Origin: Methanobacteriales archaeon HGW-Methanobacteriales-1
Lineage (GTDB): Archaea > Methanobacteriota > Methanobacteria > Methanobacteriales > Methanobacteriaceae
Direction: 5' to 3'
Assembly (NCBI GenBank): GCA_002839705.1
Contig: PGYO01000014.1
Location: forward strand, 1-43,461
Length of the DNA stretch: 43,461 nt
A program made the position numbers and the translations under genes. This document shows, one piece after another, positions 34,968-42,951 of the stretch. Numbering within the stretch: the first letter of the stretch is position 1; each line of letters opens with the position of its first letter. The notes under the pieces were generated by a model, which was not told the origin of the DNA, ran no database searches, and saw nothing but the letters and a program-made list of their open reading frames with translations.

Positions 34968-36095
34968 ATGGAAAAGGCCACTCAAATAAACATATCAGAT
35001 TCAAAAGTTCATCAAACTTCAGATTTTATTTTAATCAGCCGAAAAAAGGGTTTTGACAGTATTAGTCTATGTGATGTAGGTTCTGGATTCAAAAATGTAG
35101 AGAATATATTTTACACATCTCTTTTTACAGAAAATGGATGTAAAATAACTGATGATGAGATTTTAAATAAATCTAACAATTATACTCCACCCATGACATT
35201 TTCTGGGCCTTCTGCAGGAATAGTGAATAATACAACAAATCAAAATTTTTATATTAAAAATTCTAAAGATTTTACCACGATTATTGGCCTTGAGAAATTC
35301 CAAAAAGTGAAATTAAGTGATAATTTAGAAAAATTAGAAAATTATCCACAGCATATGCCCAATTTAGATATTATACTGATTATAGACCAACCATTATCCT
35401 CTGAAAATCTTTTATTATGCTTTAAAACTGCTTTGGAAGCAAAGAATTTTGTTTTGGAAAATTTAGGAATACCCTTGAATATAAGAAATAAGTTAAACGA
35501 TGATAGTTCAATTATAGTTGCTTGTACTGCCTTTTCAGATAATCCTGATACAAATACTGCTCAAAATGTTACGGCGAATATTAATGATAACATAAACGAG
35601 CTTTCAAATTCAATAAACTCCTTTGTAACTGAATCTTGCACCGAGGCCATTGATCAATCTGGATTTTCATTGGGAATTTTAGATTATATCTATGAACAGG
35701 GAATAAACATTGATAATATGGTAGAAGCTGGTATGGAACTTTGTGTAGGGGTAGAAGTGGATCAGGCATTAAAAGATAAATTAAAAAAACAGATATTAAA
35801 ATCTTTAGAGGATTTAAATGTAATTGCCCTTTTAATGGCCGCATTTCAAGTGGAAGAGACCTTTCAAAACCATCGTGTAAGTGAAGTTAATGTAGATGAT
35901 GATCCAGCTTATTTATACACCGATGAAGTTCTGGGAATAGCAATATCCAATCAAATAGCTGGAACCAAAGCCACATTTAATTTTAAGCGTTATGATGAGG
36001 AAAAACCAGGCATAATAAGCACATTAGGACCCATGGTAGATGACATAATTGCGGGTTTAATTGCCGGGTGTATGTCCAAGATATTTGAAGAATAA
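34968..36095 (+). CDS. cbiS: CbiS: adenosylcobinamide amidohydrolase (CbiZ) fused to alpha-ribazole phosphatase (CobZ)
   Basis: 375 residues. The N-terminal domain (about 1-215) is CbiZ-like; the C-terminal domain (216-375) is PgpA/CobZ-like, with [39 protein letters not shown] and [12 protein letters not shown]. The fusion salvages cobinamide and dephosphorylates alpha-ribazole phosphate at the end of corrinoid synthesis. ATG 34968 has GGTGA upstream; the open frame reaches 34902, but that would overlap the divergent gene. cobS follows after 124 bases. Confidence 0.83.
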   Translation: MEKATQINISDSKVHQTSDFILISRKKGFDSISLCDVGSGFKNVENIFYTSLFTENGCKITDDEILNKSNNYTPPMTFSGPSAGIVNNTTNQNFYIKNSKDFTTIIGLEKFQKVKLSDNLEKLENYPQHMPNLDIILIIDQPLSSENLLLCFKTALEAKNFVLENLGIPLNIRNKLNDDSSIIVACTAFSDNPDTNTAQNVTANINDNINELSNSINSFVTESCTEAIDQSGFSLGILDYIYEQGINIDNMVEAGMELCVGVEVDQALKDKLKKQILKSLEDLNVIALLMAAFQVEETFQNHRVSEVNVDDDPAYLYTDEVLGIAISNQIAGTKATFNFKRYDEEKPGIISTLGPMVDDIIAGLIAGCMSKIFEE

Positions 36096-36219
36096 TAGAT
36101 ACAAAAAATAAAATATAGAATTATTTAGTTAATTTATTAATTGATAATAAATTGTAATTTTTATTATCAATTTTAAAAAGATTTCAAATTGGGATGCAAG
36201 CTCGGGCCGGAGATTTCAG

Positions 36220-37038
36220 ATGTTACAGAGAAAAGAAAAACCACTTAGAAGCAGTAGTTATCATAAAAGTCTTAATCGGCAAGAAGAACATGCATGGTAT
36301 AGAGGAATACCTGGCCTTATATCCTTTTCAACCATACTACCCATTAATATTCACACAAGCATTGCGGAAATGGCAAGATATACTTGGATGTGGCCTTTAA
36401 TTGGAGGCTTTATTGGAGTATTAGTGGGGTCGGTAGGATTAATATTATCCAATGTCTTCATGTTTTCACCCATAGTTACAGCTGCTGTGGTCTACAGCTT
36501 TGCCATATGGTTCACCGGATTTCATCATTTAGATGGTTTAATGGATTTAGGCGATGCCCTAATGGCCCATGGCACTCCGGAACGTAAGATAGAAATTATG
36601 CGCGATTTAAGAATTGGAACGGGTGGTATTGCACTATTCTTTATAGTGGCTATTACCACCGTGGCCGCTATTGCATCTTTACCCACACTTAACATATTTT
36701 TAGTATTGTTTATATCAGAAATAGCCGCCAAAATGGGATTGGTAAGTTGTTGCCTTATATCCACACCTATTGGTAATGGAACTGGGCGTCATTTCATAGA
36801 AGCCATAAATTTACCATATTTTATTTTAATCACTTTAATCACATCCATTATTGGCCTTCTGGCCCTTAATTGGGTGGGCCTGATTGGTATTCTGGGAGGA
36901 ATCACCGGTGGGCTTATTACTGCATTATATGTAAAAATCAATATGAAATATGCTACTGGAGACGTTCTGGGAGCTTCCAATGAAGTGGCTCGAATGACAG
37001 CTATTTTAGCTATGATACTGGCTTTTATCTGGATTTAA
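36220..37038 (+). CDS. cobS: Adenosylcobinamide-GDP ribazoletransferase
   Basis: 272 residues with about six membrane helices. The signature H-H-L-D-G-L-M-D-L-G-D-A-L-M-A and the R-D-x-R-I-G-T-G-G segment identify CobS, which joins GDP-cobinamide and alpha-ribazole in the membrane. The first 28 residues (basic, no hydrophobic stretch) look longer than usual; GGAG seven bases before ATG 36220 supports this start. Cobalamin is needed here for methanogenic methyltransferases. Works with the adjacent cbiS product. Confidence 0.9.
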   Translation: MLQRKEKPLRSSSYHKSLNRQEEHAWYRGIPGLISFSTILPINIHTSIAEMARYTWMWPLIGGFIGVLVGSVGLILSNVFMFSPIVTAAVVYSFAIWFTGFHHLDGLMDLGDALMAHGTPERKIEIMRDLRIGTGGIALFFIVAITTVAAIASLPTLNIFLVLFISEIAAKMGLVSCCLISTPIGNGTGRHFIEAINLPYFILITLITSIIGLLALNWVGLIGILGGITGGLITALYVKINMKYATGDVLGASNEVARMTAILAMILAFIWI

Positions 37039-37200
37039 TTAAATTAGAATTATAAATTAGTTTTATCTATTTTGATAATAAGTTATTTTTATTAAAAATC
37101 ATATTAATGGAATAAATAGAAATATAATGAATTTAAATTAATAAAAGAGAATAAGTAAATAATTACTTTTAATTTTAATTATTATTTAAATTATTTATTA

Positions 37201-37764
37201 ATGGACTTGTTTAACATGAATATCAGTGTTTTAAGATTAGATCATCGCCGAAGAAGAGATGCTAGAATCACCACCCACGTTTGCCTTACGGCTCGGGCCT
37301 TTGGGGCTAGTGAAGTGATTTTAAGTGGAGAAAGAGATAAAAAACTCATGGAAAATGTGGAAGATGTTCGAGAAAGATGGGGTGGATCTTTTAAGGTCTC
37401 CTATCAAAAGAGCTGGGACAATTTAATTGAAGAATGGCAGAAAAATGGTGGAGAAGTTATACATCTCACCATGTACGGCACACCAGTCCAGGAAGCAGTT
37501 CCTGAGATTCAGGAAAGTGAAAAAGATAAACTTATAGTTGTTGGAGGGTCTAGAGTTCCGACTCCAGTTTATAAGGCCGCAGATTGGAATGTTTCAGTCA
37601 CCACTCAGCCCCATTCTGAAGTTTCATCCCTTGGAGTATTTATGCACATGTTAATGGATGGAAAGGAATTTGATTTGGACTTTGAAGGTGGTAAACTAGA
37701 AGTAGTCCCTTGTGCTGAAGGAAAACGAATTATAACTCATGAAGAATTTGATAAATTACCTTAA
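37201..37764 (+). CDS. trm56: tRNA (cytidine(56)-2'-O)-methyltransferase
   Basis: 187 residues in the archaea-specific Trm56 (SPOUT/DUF127) family: V-L-R-L-D-H-R-R-R-R-D-A-R-I-T-T-H-V near the start, V-I-H-L-T-M-Y-G-T-P, the SAM knot region I-V-V-G-G-S-R-V-P and Q-P-H-S-E-V-S-S-L later. It methylates the ribose of C56 in the T-loop of tRNAs. The start may be ATG 37201, leaderless after a TATA-like stretch, or ATG 37216; no ribosome site decides. Confidence 0.9.
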   Translation: MDLFNMNISVLRLDHRRRRDARITTHVCLTARAFGASEVILSGERDKKLMENVEDVRERWGGSFKVSYQKSWDNLIEEWQKNGGEVIHLTMYGTPVQEAVPEIQESEKDKLIVVGGSRVPTPVYKAADWNVSVTTQPHSEVSSLGVFMHMLMDGKEFDLDFEGGKLEVVPCAEGKRIITHEEFDKLP

Positions 37765-37802
37765 AAAATAATCCCAATGAGTTTTCAGCCGGAATTTTAA
37801 TT

Positions 37803-38012
37803 TTATTGCGTCAATTGTCTGCCAAAGGTGGTTAACTCAAAATCATCATATTCAACAAATCCTAAAGTTTTATAACAATCGATTAAAGGAAGTTTTCGTA
37901 AGCTATTGGGATTTACTCCTGTTTTTTGACCTAAACCAATTAAATAATATTTGAAGTCCAGGCCTAATTTTGTTTTTAACCTGCACCCTTTGAGAACTGG
38001 AACAATAGACAT
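37803..38012 (-). CDS. Short frame of unknown function at the edge of the TPR island
   Basis: 69 codons ending in E-L-T-T-F-G-R-Q-L-T-Q; the centre K-T-L-G-F-V-E-Y-D-D-F looks like a winged-helix or sensor fragment, but I do not recognise it. No ribosome site, and an in-frame stop three codons before the ATG. It may be the remaining 3' part of a larger gene cut by the rearrangements that built the adjacent island. Confidence 0.35.
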   Translation of the reverse strand: MSIVPVLKGCRLKTKLGLDFKYYLIGLGQKTGVNPNSLRKLPLIDCYKTLGFVEYDDFELTTFGRQLTQ

Positions 38013-38046
38013 ACAATATCATTGTTGTTGTGATAAAACACGCCAA

Positions 38047-38926
38047 TTATGGATTGATTTTAGATAAAATGTCTCTTCTAGCATTCACAGCAAGTTCGAA
38101 TCCAGGTTTCAATATTAAAGATTTATCATAGCACTTTAAAGCCTCATCAAATCTTTGAAGTTCAACTAATACCACGCCTTTTAAAAACCACGCATCTCCA
38201 TTCTCAGAATCAATATTCAATGATTTATCCAAACAATCTAATGCCTCAAAATTCTTATCCAATTGAGTAAAAGCTAAACCTTTATTAATATAAGCTGCCA
38301 TCATTAGGATCCAAAATCAATGCTTTATCAAAACAATTCAAAGCTTCATTAAAATTGCCCATTTTTCCCAAAATAGTGCATTTATTATTCCATCCGCCAA
38401 TATTATCTGGATCTAACCTTAAAAATTTATCATAATACTCTAAAGCTTCATCAAACATCTTTAATCTGTCAAAAATCAAAGCCTTAGCGTGTAAAACATT
38501 AGAATTTGAAGGATCAATTGTTAAAGCCTCATCAAACATTCCCAACTCCTTATAAGATAGGCCCTTGCTAAGCCAAGCATAATCACAGAAAGGGCTGATT
38601 TTCAAAGCTTTATCAAAACTCCTTAAAGCCTCATCAAATCTGCCTAGAAGATTAAGAGTATTACCTCTATTAAGCCAACCATCAGAATCTTTAGGCTTCA
38701 ATTCTAAAAATTTATCATAGCACTCTAAAGATTCGTTAAAACTACCTAGTTCACTCAAAAGCCATGCTTTATTGTATAAAGCCGTTGAATTTTCTGGAAT
38801 TAATTCCAAAATTTGATTATAACATCGCAATGCTTCCTTATAATCTCCATATTCCATAAACCTATCTGCTTGGTTAAAATATGATTTAATATTGTTTTTA
38901 TTTTTAAAATGGTTGAAAAGTCCCAT
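38047..38926 (-). pseudogene. Frameshifted TPR protein
   Basis: Read from ATG 38926 (M-G-L-F-N-H-F-K) the frame gives about six TPR units and hits a stop at 38285. The other frame starting near 38304 continues with two more TPR units and the shared end D-I-L-S-K-I-N-P. The full span is 880 bases, 3n+1, so a single extra base near 38298-38299 (GG in place of G) explains the break: removal would read D-P-N-D-A-A-Y-I-N-K. The fourth TPR also lacks about seven residues. The gene is a paralogue of 39153-40154. Confidence 0.8.
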
Positions 38927-38951
38927 GCTAACCACTTGTAGTGTTATTAGT

Positions 38952-39120
38952 TTAATTTCCTTTTTCTTTTTGTTGTAAAGTTTCGACGATTGATTCACCT
39001 AAAGCCCATAAACCTCCAACAACAATTATTGTTGAAGCTCTTATTATATCATTATTTGCCAAAGCAACCCCTAATGCCTGACCTAACAAAGCCGCTTGCA
39101 CCTTAAAATCATCAGGTTTC
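38952..39120 (-). pseudogene. Duplicated 3' fragment of the tip gene at 40156-41109
   Basis: The bases from 38912 to about 39119 match 40140-40347 at roughly 98% (four or five differences). The fragment carries the last 55 codons of that gene (from K-P-D-D-F-K-V-Q-A-A to Q-Q-K-E-K-G-N); a C-to-T change now makes an early stop at 38952-38954. It has no start or ribosome site of its own. The copied block includes the TPR start codon, as if TPR gene plus upstream junction were duplicated together. Confidence 0.85.
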
Positions 39121-39152
39121 TCAAGAAATTGTATTATTAATAAATGAGTTAA

Positions 39153-40154
39153 TTAATTTATTTTTGAAAGAAGTTCTTGCCTAACCATTTTAACCTTTTC
39201 ATTATCAGGGTCTAATTTCAAAGATTTATCAAAACACTTTAATGCATCATCATAACTTTTTAATTCAGATAAGGCTACACCCTTTAAAAAATAGGCATCT
39301 ACATTATCTGGATTAATATTCAATGATTTATCCAAACAATCTAATGCCTCAATGTTCATGTCAAGCTTAATAAAAGATAAACCTTTATTATAATAAGCAT
39401 CCTCATTATTAAAATCAAGTTTCAATACTTTATCAAAGCATTTAAAAGCATCTTCATGCATTCCCATCTTCCCTAAAGTAGCACCTTTATTATTCAATAC
39501 AATAGTATTACCTGAATCAAGTTTTAGAGTTTTATTAAAACACTCTAAAGCCTCATCAAACCTACCTAATTCCCTCAAATCAAAACCTTTATTCATCAAT
39601 CCCATAATATTTTCGGGCTTTAATTCCAAAAATCTATCATAACATTTTAAAGCCTCATCAAACCTACCCAACTCACTAAAAGCCAACCCCTTACTAAGCC
39701 AAACATTAGAATTATTCGGCTCAAACACTAAAGCCTCATCAAAACACACTAAAGCCTTATCAAACCTACCCAACTCACTAAAAGCCAACCCCTTACTAAG
39801 CCAAACATTAGAATTATTCGGCTCAAACACTAAAGCCTCATCAAAACACTTTAAAGCCTCATCAAACCTACCTAAAAGATTAAAGGTGTTTCCTTTACCA
39901 TACCAACCATCAACATCTTTAGGTTTTAATTCCAAAAACATATCATAATACTCTAAAGCCTCATCTAACCTGTTTAAATCGCTTAAAATCCATCCTTTAT
40001 TATATAGTGCCGCAGAATTTCCTGGATCTAAACTTAAAATATGATTATAGCATTTTAAAGCTTCATTATATTTTTTATCATCCATAAACTTGCTTGCACT
40101 ATTAAAATATGAATTAATTCTATTTTTATTTTTTAAACTGTTGAAAAGTCCCAT
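39153..40154 (-). CDS. TPR protein (nine TPR units)
   Basis: 333 residues from ATG 40154 (M-G-L-F-N-S-L-K). Nine 34-residue TPR units with the W/Y-x-x-K-G-x-x-L-x-x-L and A-L-x-x-Y/F-D-x-x-L-x-L-x-P pattern, then a capping helix ending L-L-S-K-I-N. The start lies one base after the stop of the tip gene (TAG-C-ATG), so the two are almost certainly co-translated. Two neighbouring units (bases 39660-39863) are nearly identical at DNA level, a recent internal expansion. The frame is open further upstream, but those codons are antiparallel to nothing conserved and overlap the tip gene. Confidence 0.85.
   Translation of the reverse strand: MGLFNSLKNKNRINSYFNSASKFMDDKKYNEALKCYNHILSLDPGNSAALYNKGWILSDLNRLDEALEYYDMFLELKPKDVDGWYGKGNTFNLLGRFDEALKCFDEALVFEPNNSNVWLSKGLAFSELGRFDKALVCFDEALVFEPNNSNVWLSKGLAFSELGRFDEALKCYDRFLELKPENIMGLMNKGFDLRELGRFDEALECFNKTLKLDSGNTIVLNNKGATLGKMGMHEDAFKCFDKVLKLDFNNEDAYYNKGLSFIKLDMNIEALDCLDKSLNINPDNVDAYFLKGVALSELKSYDDALKCFDKSLKLDPDNEKVKMVRQELLSKIN
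39660..39863 (-). repeat. Tandem 102-base duplication of one TPR unit
   Basis: Two successive 102-base units (39660-39761, 39762-39863); the first 88 bases are identical and the rest nearly so. They encode the repeat beginning S-N-V-W-L-S-K-G-L-A-F-S-E-L-G-R-F-D. Confidence 0.9.
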
Positions 40155-40155
40155 G

Positions 40156-41109
40156 CTAACCACTTGTAGTGTTATTAGTTTGATTTCCTTTTTCTTTTTG
40201 TTGTAAAGTTTCGACGATTGATTCACCTAAAGCCCATAAACCTCCAACAACAATTATTGTTGAAGCCCTTATTATATCATTATTTGCCAAAGCAACACCT
40301 AATGCCTGACCTAACAAAGCCGCTTGCACCTTAAAATCATCAGGCTTCTTCTTTGGAGAAGGACTATTTTGTATTTTTTCTAAATCTTTTAATCGGCCAG
40401 TATGATACTCAACTTCAATCTGTTTTTTAGTTTTTCCCATTAAGTAGTAACCTGCATCCCAGCATGCATTTCCAATTTCTGCGAGTTTTGGTGATTCTTT
40501 ATCGTATAAAAATTGATTTATCAAACCAAAACTTAGTGGAAATGCATTGCCCAGTATTTGCCTAGCTTGTTCTGGAGGTAACCATCCATATTTATCACAT
40601 AAATAATTACCCACCACAAAAGTAGATATACCTACCCCAATAAGTGCTGCAGTAAGTGGATTTCTAGCAAACCTTGTTAAACCAGCCAAAGCATCTGCAG
40701 CAGGTCCACTAACACCCACTGATGTAAAAAACGATGAAAGACTAGCAAGTCCCGGGAAACTAGCACCAGGAGCAAATACATTAAGGCCCATAGCCAACGA
40801 TGGAATAGAACCCATCCAAGGAATATTTAAAGGATTATTAAGCAAATCCTCAGCCAAATCAAAGGCCCATTCTGCTTGCTGGTCAGAATAACAATAACTA
40901 CCAGAAATAGTAGAATTCATAATCATGATATCTCTTAAAATACCAGTTTCAGGATCCAAAACCAAAAACAACGTATTATCACCCGATTTCATCACCAGAT
41001 AACCATCACTCATAAACATATCAGGCATTTGACCATTAAAAATCAGCTGACCCAAACCCATAACAATAGAAGTATTATTATCACCAGGGAATAATGATTC
41101 TCCAACCAT
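40156..41109 (-). CDS. Truncated membrane-tip protein with CD-x-x-GWLPPE motif (probable displaced cassette)
   Basis: 317 residues from the first ATG, but the reading frame is open and protein-like for 15 codons more (Y-A-C-S-A-A-I-N-P-L-E-H, 41110-41154) up to an in-frame stop, and no ribosome site is present. It looks like the 3' part of a longer gene. A hydrophobic segment (R-N-P-L-T-A-A-L-I-G-V-G-I-S-T-F-V-V) is followed by C-D-K-Y-G-W-L-P-P-E-Q-A-R-Q-I-L-G-N-A-F-P, then a variable end with another hydrophobic stretch. The partial gene at 42952 has the same motif and a different end. Its stop is one base from the next TPR start. Confidence 0.65.
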   Translation of the reverse strand: MVGESLFPGDNNTSIVMGLGQLIFNGQMPDMFMSDGYLVMKSGDNTLFLVLDPETGILRDIMIMNSTISGSYCYSDQQAEWAFDLAEDLLNNPLNIPWMGSIPSLAMGLNVFAPGASFPGLASLSSFFTSVGVSGPAADALAGLTRFARNPLTAALIGVGISTFVVGNYLCDKYGWLPPEQARQILGNAFPLSFGLINQFLYDKESPKLAEIGNACWDAGYYLMGKTKKQIEVEYHTGRLKDLEKIQNSPSPKKKPDDFKVQAALLGQALGVALANNDIIRASTIIVVGGLWALGESIVETLQQKEKGNQTNNTTSG

Positions 41110-41192
41110 ATGCTCAAGCGGATTAATCGCAGCCGAACAAGCATAACGGAACTCTTAACTACTGGTTGTGATAATTCTAAGTAGCACACCAA

Positions 41193-42842
41193 TTAATTTA
41201 TTTTAGATAAAATATCCGATTTAGCTTTTTTAGCAGGTTCAAAATCAGGTTTTAATTCTAAAGCTTTTTCATAGCAGACTAATGCCTCTTGAAAATTTCC
41301 AATTTTCTCCAAGCTGAAACCCTTTCCATACCATCCATCAACACAACTTGGATTTATTTCTATTGATTTTTCAAAAGACTCTAAAGCTTTTTGATGCATT
41401 TTAAGGTCGTTAAGTACATATCCCCGGTTATGCCATGCACCAGCATGATTTTTATCTTTTTCTAGAACATTTTCATAAGATTCTAAAGCTTCCTGATACT
41501 TACCCATATTGGCCAAAACATGCCCAATATTATACCAAGCTTCAGCAGAATTATTATTTATCTTTAAAACTTTTTTAAAACATTTTAAAGATTCTTCATA
41601 TCGTTTTAAACATGATAAAGCAAATCCTTTATAAAAGTAAGCTGCTTCATTCGTTGAATCTGATTGTAAAACTTTATCAAAACAAATTATGGCTTCTTGA
41701 TATTTGCCAATGATTCCAAGAGCATTTCCTTTATTTAACCAGATAGCGTCAATGTTAGGGTCAAGCTCTAAAGCTTTTTCATAACATTCTATCTCTTCAA
41801 TTGGCATTTCAAGAACTTTATAAACAATACTCTTTCCAAGCCATGCATCAAAATATTTTGGATCCAATTCCAAAGATTTTTCATAACATTTTAAAGCTTC
41901 TTGATGTTTTCCCAGCTTTGATAACATGTGACCCTTACTAAACCATGCTTTAAAATTTTTTGGATCTATCTCCAAAACTTCATTATAACAAGTTAATGCT
42001 TCCTGATTTTTACCAAGTTCTTCTAAAATTAAGCCCTTACGACATCGTGCCTTGATAGTCTGAGGATCTAATTCTAAAAGATTATTATAACAAGTTAATG
42101 CTTCCTGATACTTTCCCAATACGATTAATACATGAGCCTTGTTATATAATGTCTTCGTAGGTTTCATATCTATTTCCATATCTTTTGAAAATCTACGGTT
42201 TTTAACGCCCCTAAAATATATTTCAAGAACTTTATCATAAGATTCTAGCGCCTCTGGATGTCTTCCAAATTTTACAAGAAGATTTCCACGATTATTCCAT
42301 GCATCCATAATATTTCGATCTATTTTCAAAGCATTATCATAAGCTTCTAAAGCATCTTCATATTTACCAAGTTTGTTTAAAACTACTCCTTTACTAATCC
42401 AAGCACTAAATCTTTTTGGATCCATTTTTAGAACATCATCATAAACTTCTAACGCTTCTTTATACTTCTCAACTTTTATAAAAATATTCCCTTTATTATG
42501 CAATGGATTAACATATTTCGAATCCAACTCTAAAGCATTATCATAAGCTTCTAAAGCATCTTCATATTTACCCAGTTCTTCTAAAATCACGCCATTATTA
42601 TTCCAAGCATCAGTATTATTTGGATCCAATTTTAAAGACATTTCATTGGCTTGTAAAGCCCCATGATATTTTTTTAATTTTATTAAAACTTTCCCCTTCC
42701 CATACCATGCAATGCTATGCTTTGGATCTGTTTTTAAAACAGCATCATAAACTTCTAAGGATTCATAATACTTACCCTGCTTAAATAGCTTATTGGCCTT
42801 ACTAATAAGTGATTTTTTATTAGATTTGTTGAATATGCCTAT
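41193..42842 (-). CDS. TPR protein (fifteen TPR units); probable AUA start
   Basis: 549 residues from ATA at 42842. Fifteen TPR units of about 34 residues, with a 13-residue insert (F-R-G-V-K-N-R-R-F-S) after the sixth, and the same D-I-L-S-K-I-N end as its paralogues. The N-terminus read from ATA is (M)-G-I-F-N-K-S-N-K-K, matching the M-G-L-F-N of the other two TPR genes; GGAGG is seven bases upstream. The first ATG (42641) would lose two TPR units. It follows a tip gene by 109 bases. TPR solenoids bind partner proteins; a role as partner or immunity protein of the upstream tip is inferred from gene pairing. Confidence 0.85.
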   Translation of the reverse strand: MGIFNKSNKKSLISKANKLFKQGKYYESLEVYDAVLKTDPKHSIAWYGKGKVLIKLKKYHGALQANEMSLKLDPNNTDAWNNNGVILEELGKYEDALEAYDNALELDSKYVNPLHNKGNIFIKVEKYKEALEVYDDVLKMDPKRFSAWISKGVVLNKLGKYEDALEAYDNALKIDRNIMDAWNNRGNLLVKFGRHPEALESYDKVLEIYFRGVKNRRFSKDMEIDMKPTKTLYNKAHVLIVLGKYQEALTCYNNLLELDPQTIKARCRKGLILEELGKNQEALTCYNEVLEIDPKNFKAWFSKGHMLSKLGKHQEALKCYEKSLELDPKYFDAWLGKSIVYKVLEMPIEEIECYEKALELDPNIDAIWLNKGNALGIIGKYQEAIICFDKVLQSDSTNEAAYFYKGFALSCLKRYEESLKCFKKVLKINNNSAEAWYNIGHVLANMGKYQEALESYENVLEKDKNHAGAWHNRGYVLNDLKMHQKALESFEKSIEINPSCVDGWYGKGFSLEKIGNFQEALVCYEKALELKPDFEPAKKAKSDILSKIN

Positions 42843-42856
42843 TTTAGAACCTCCTT
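42840..42856 (-). promoter_or_regulatory. Strong ribosome-binding site in front of an AUA start
   Basis: On the minus strand AAGGAGG (42856-42850), seven bases TTCTAAA, then ATA (42842-42840), the first codon of the fifteen-TPR gene. Spacing is identical to the sites at 25744 and 31769. Confidence 0.75.
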
Positions 42857-42951
42857 AATCAAATAATTCATATAAATATATATAAAATTTGTTGATATTG
42901 ACCATATATCAATAAATAATACTTCTCTTCAGATAATGAATTATGAAATCC

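Noticed and set aside
36194-36400. Alternative 68-codon frame overlapping the start of cobS
   Set aside because: It overlaps the well-supported cobS frame, and its product resembles nothing; GGAG spacing favours the cobS ATG at 36220.
38047-42842. Repeated DNA in the island resembling a CRISPR or satellite array
   Set aside because: The repeats are coding 34-residue TPR units with unequal sequence; there are no constant spacers or palindromic repeats.
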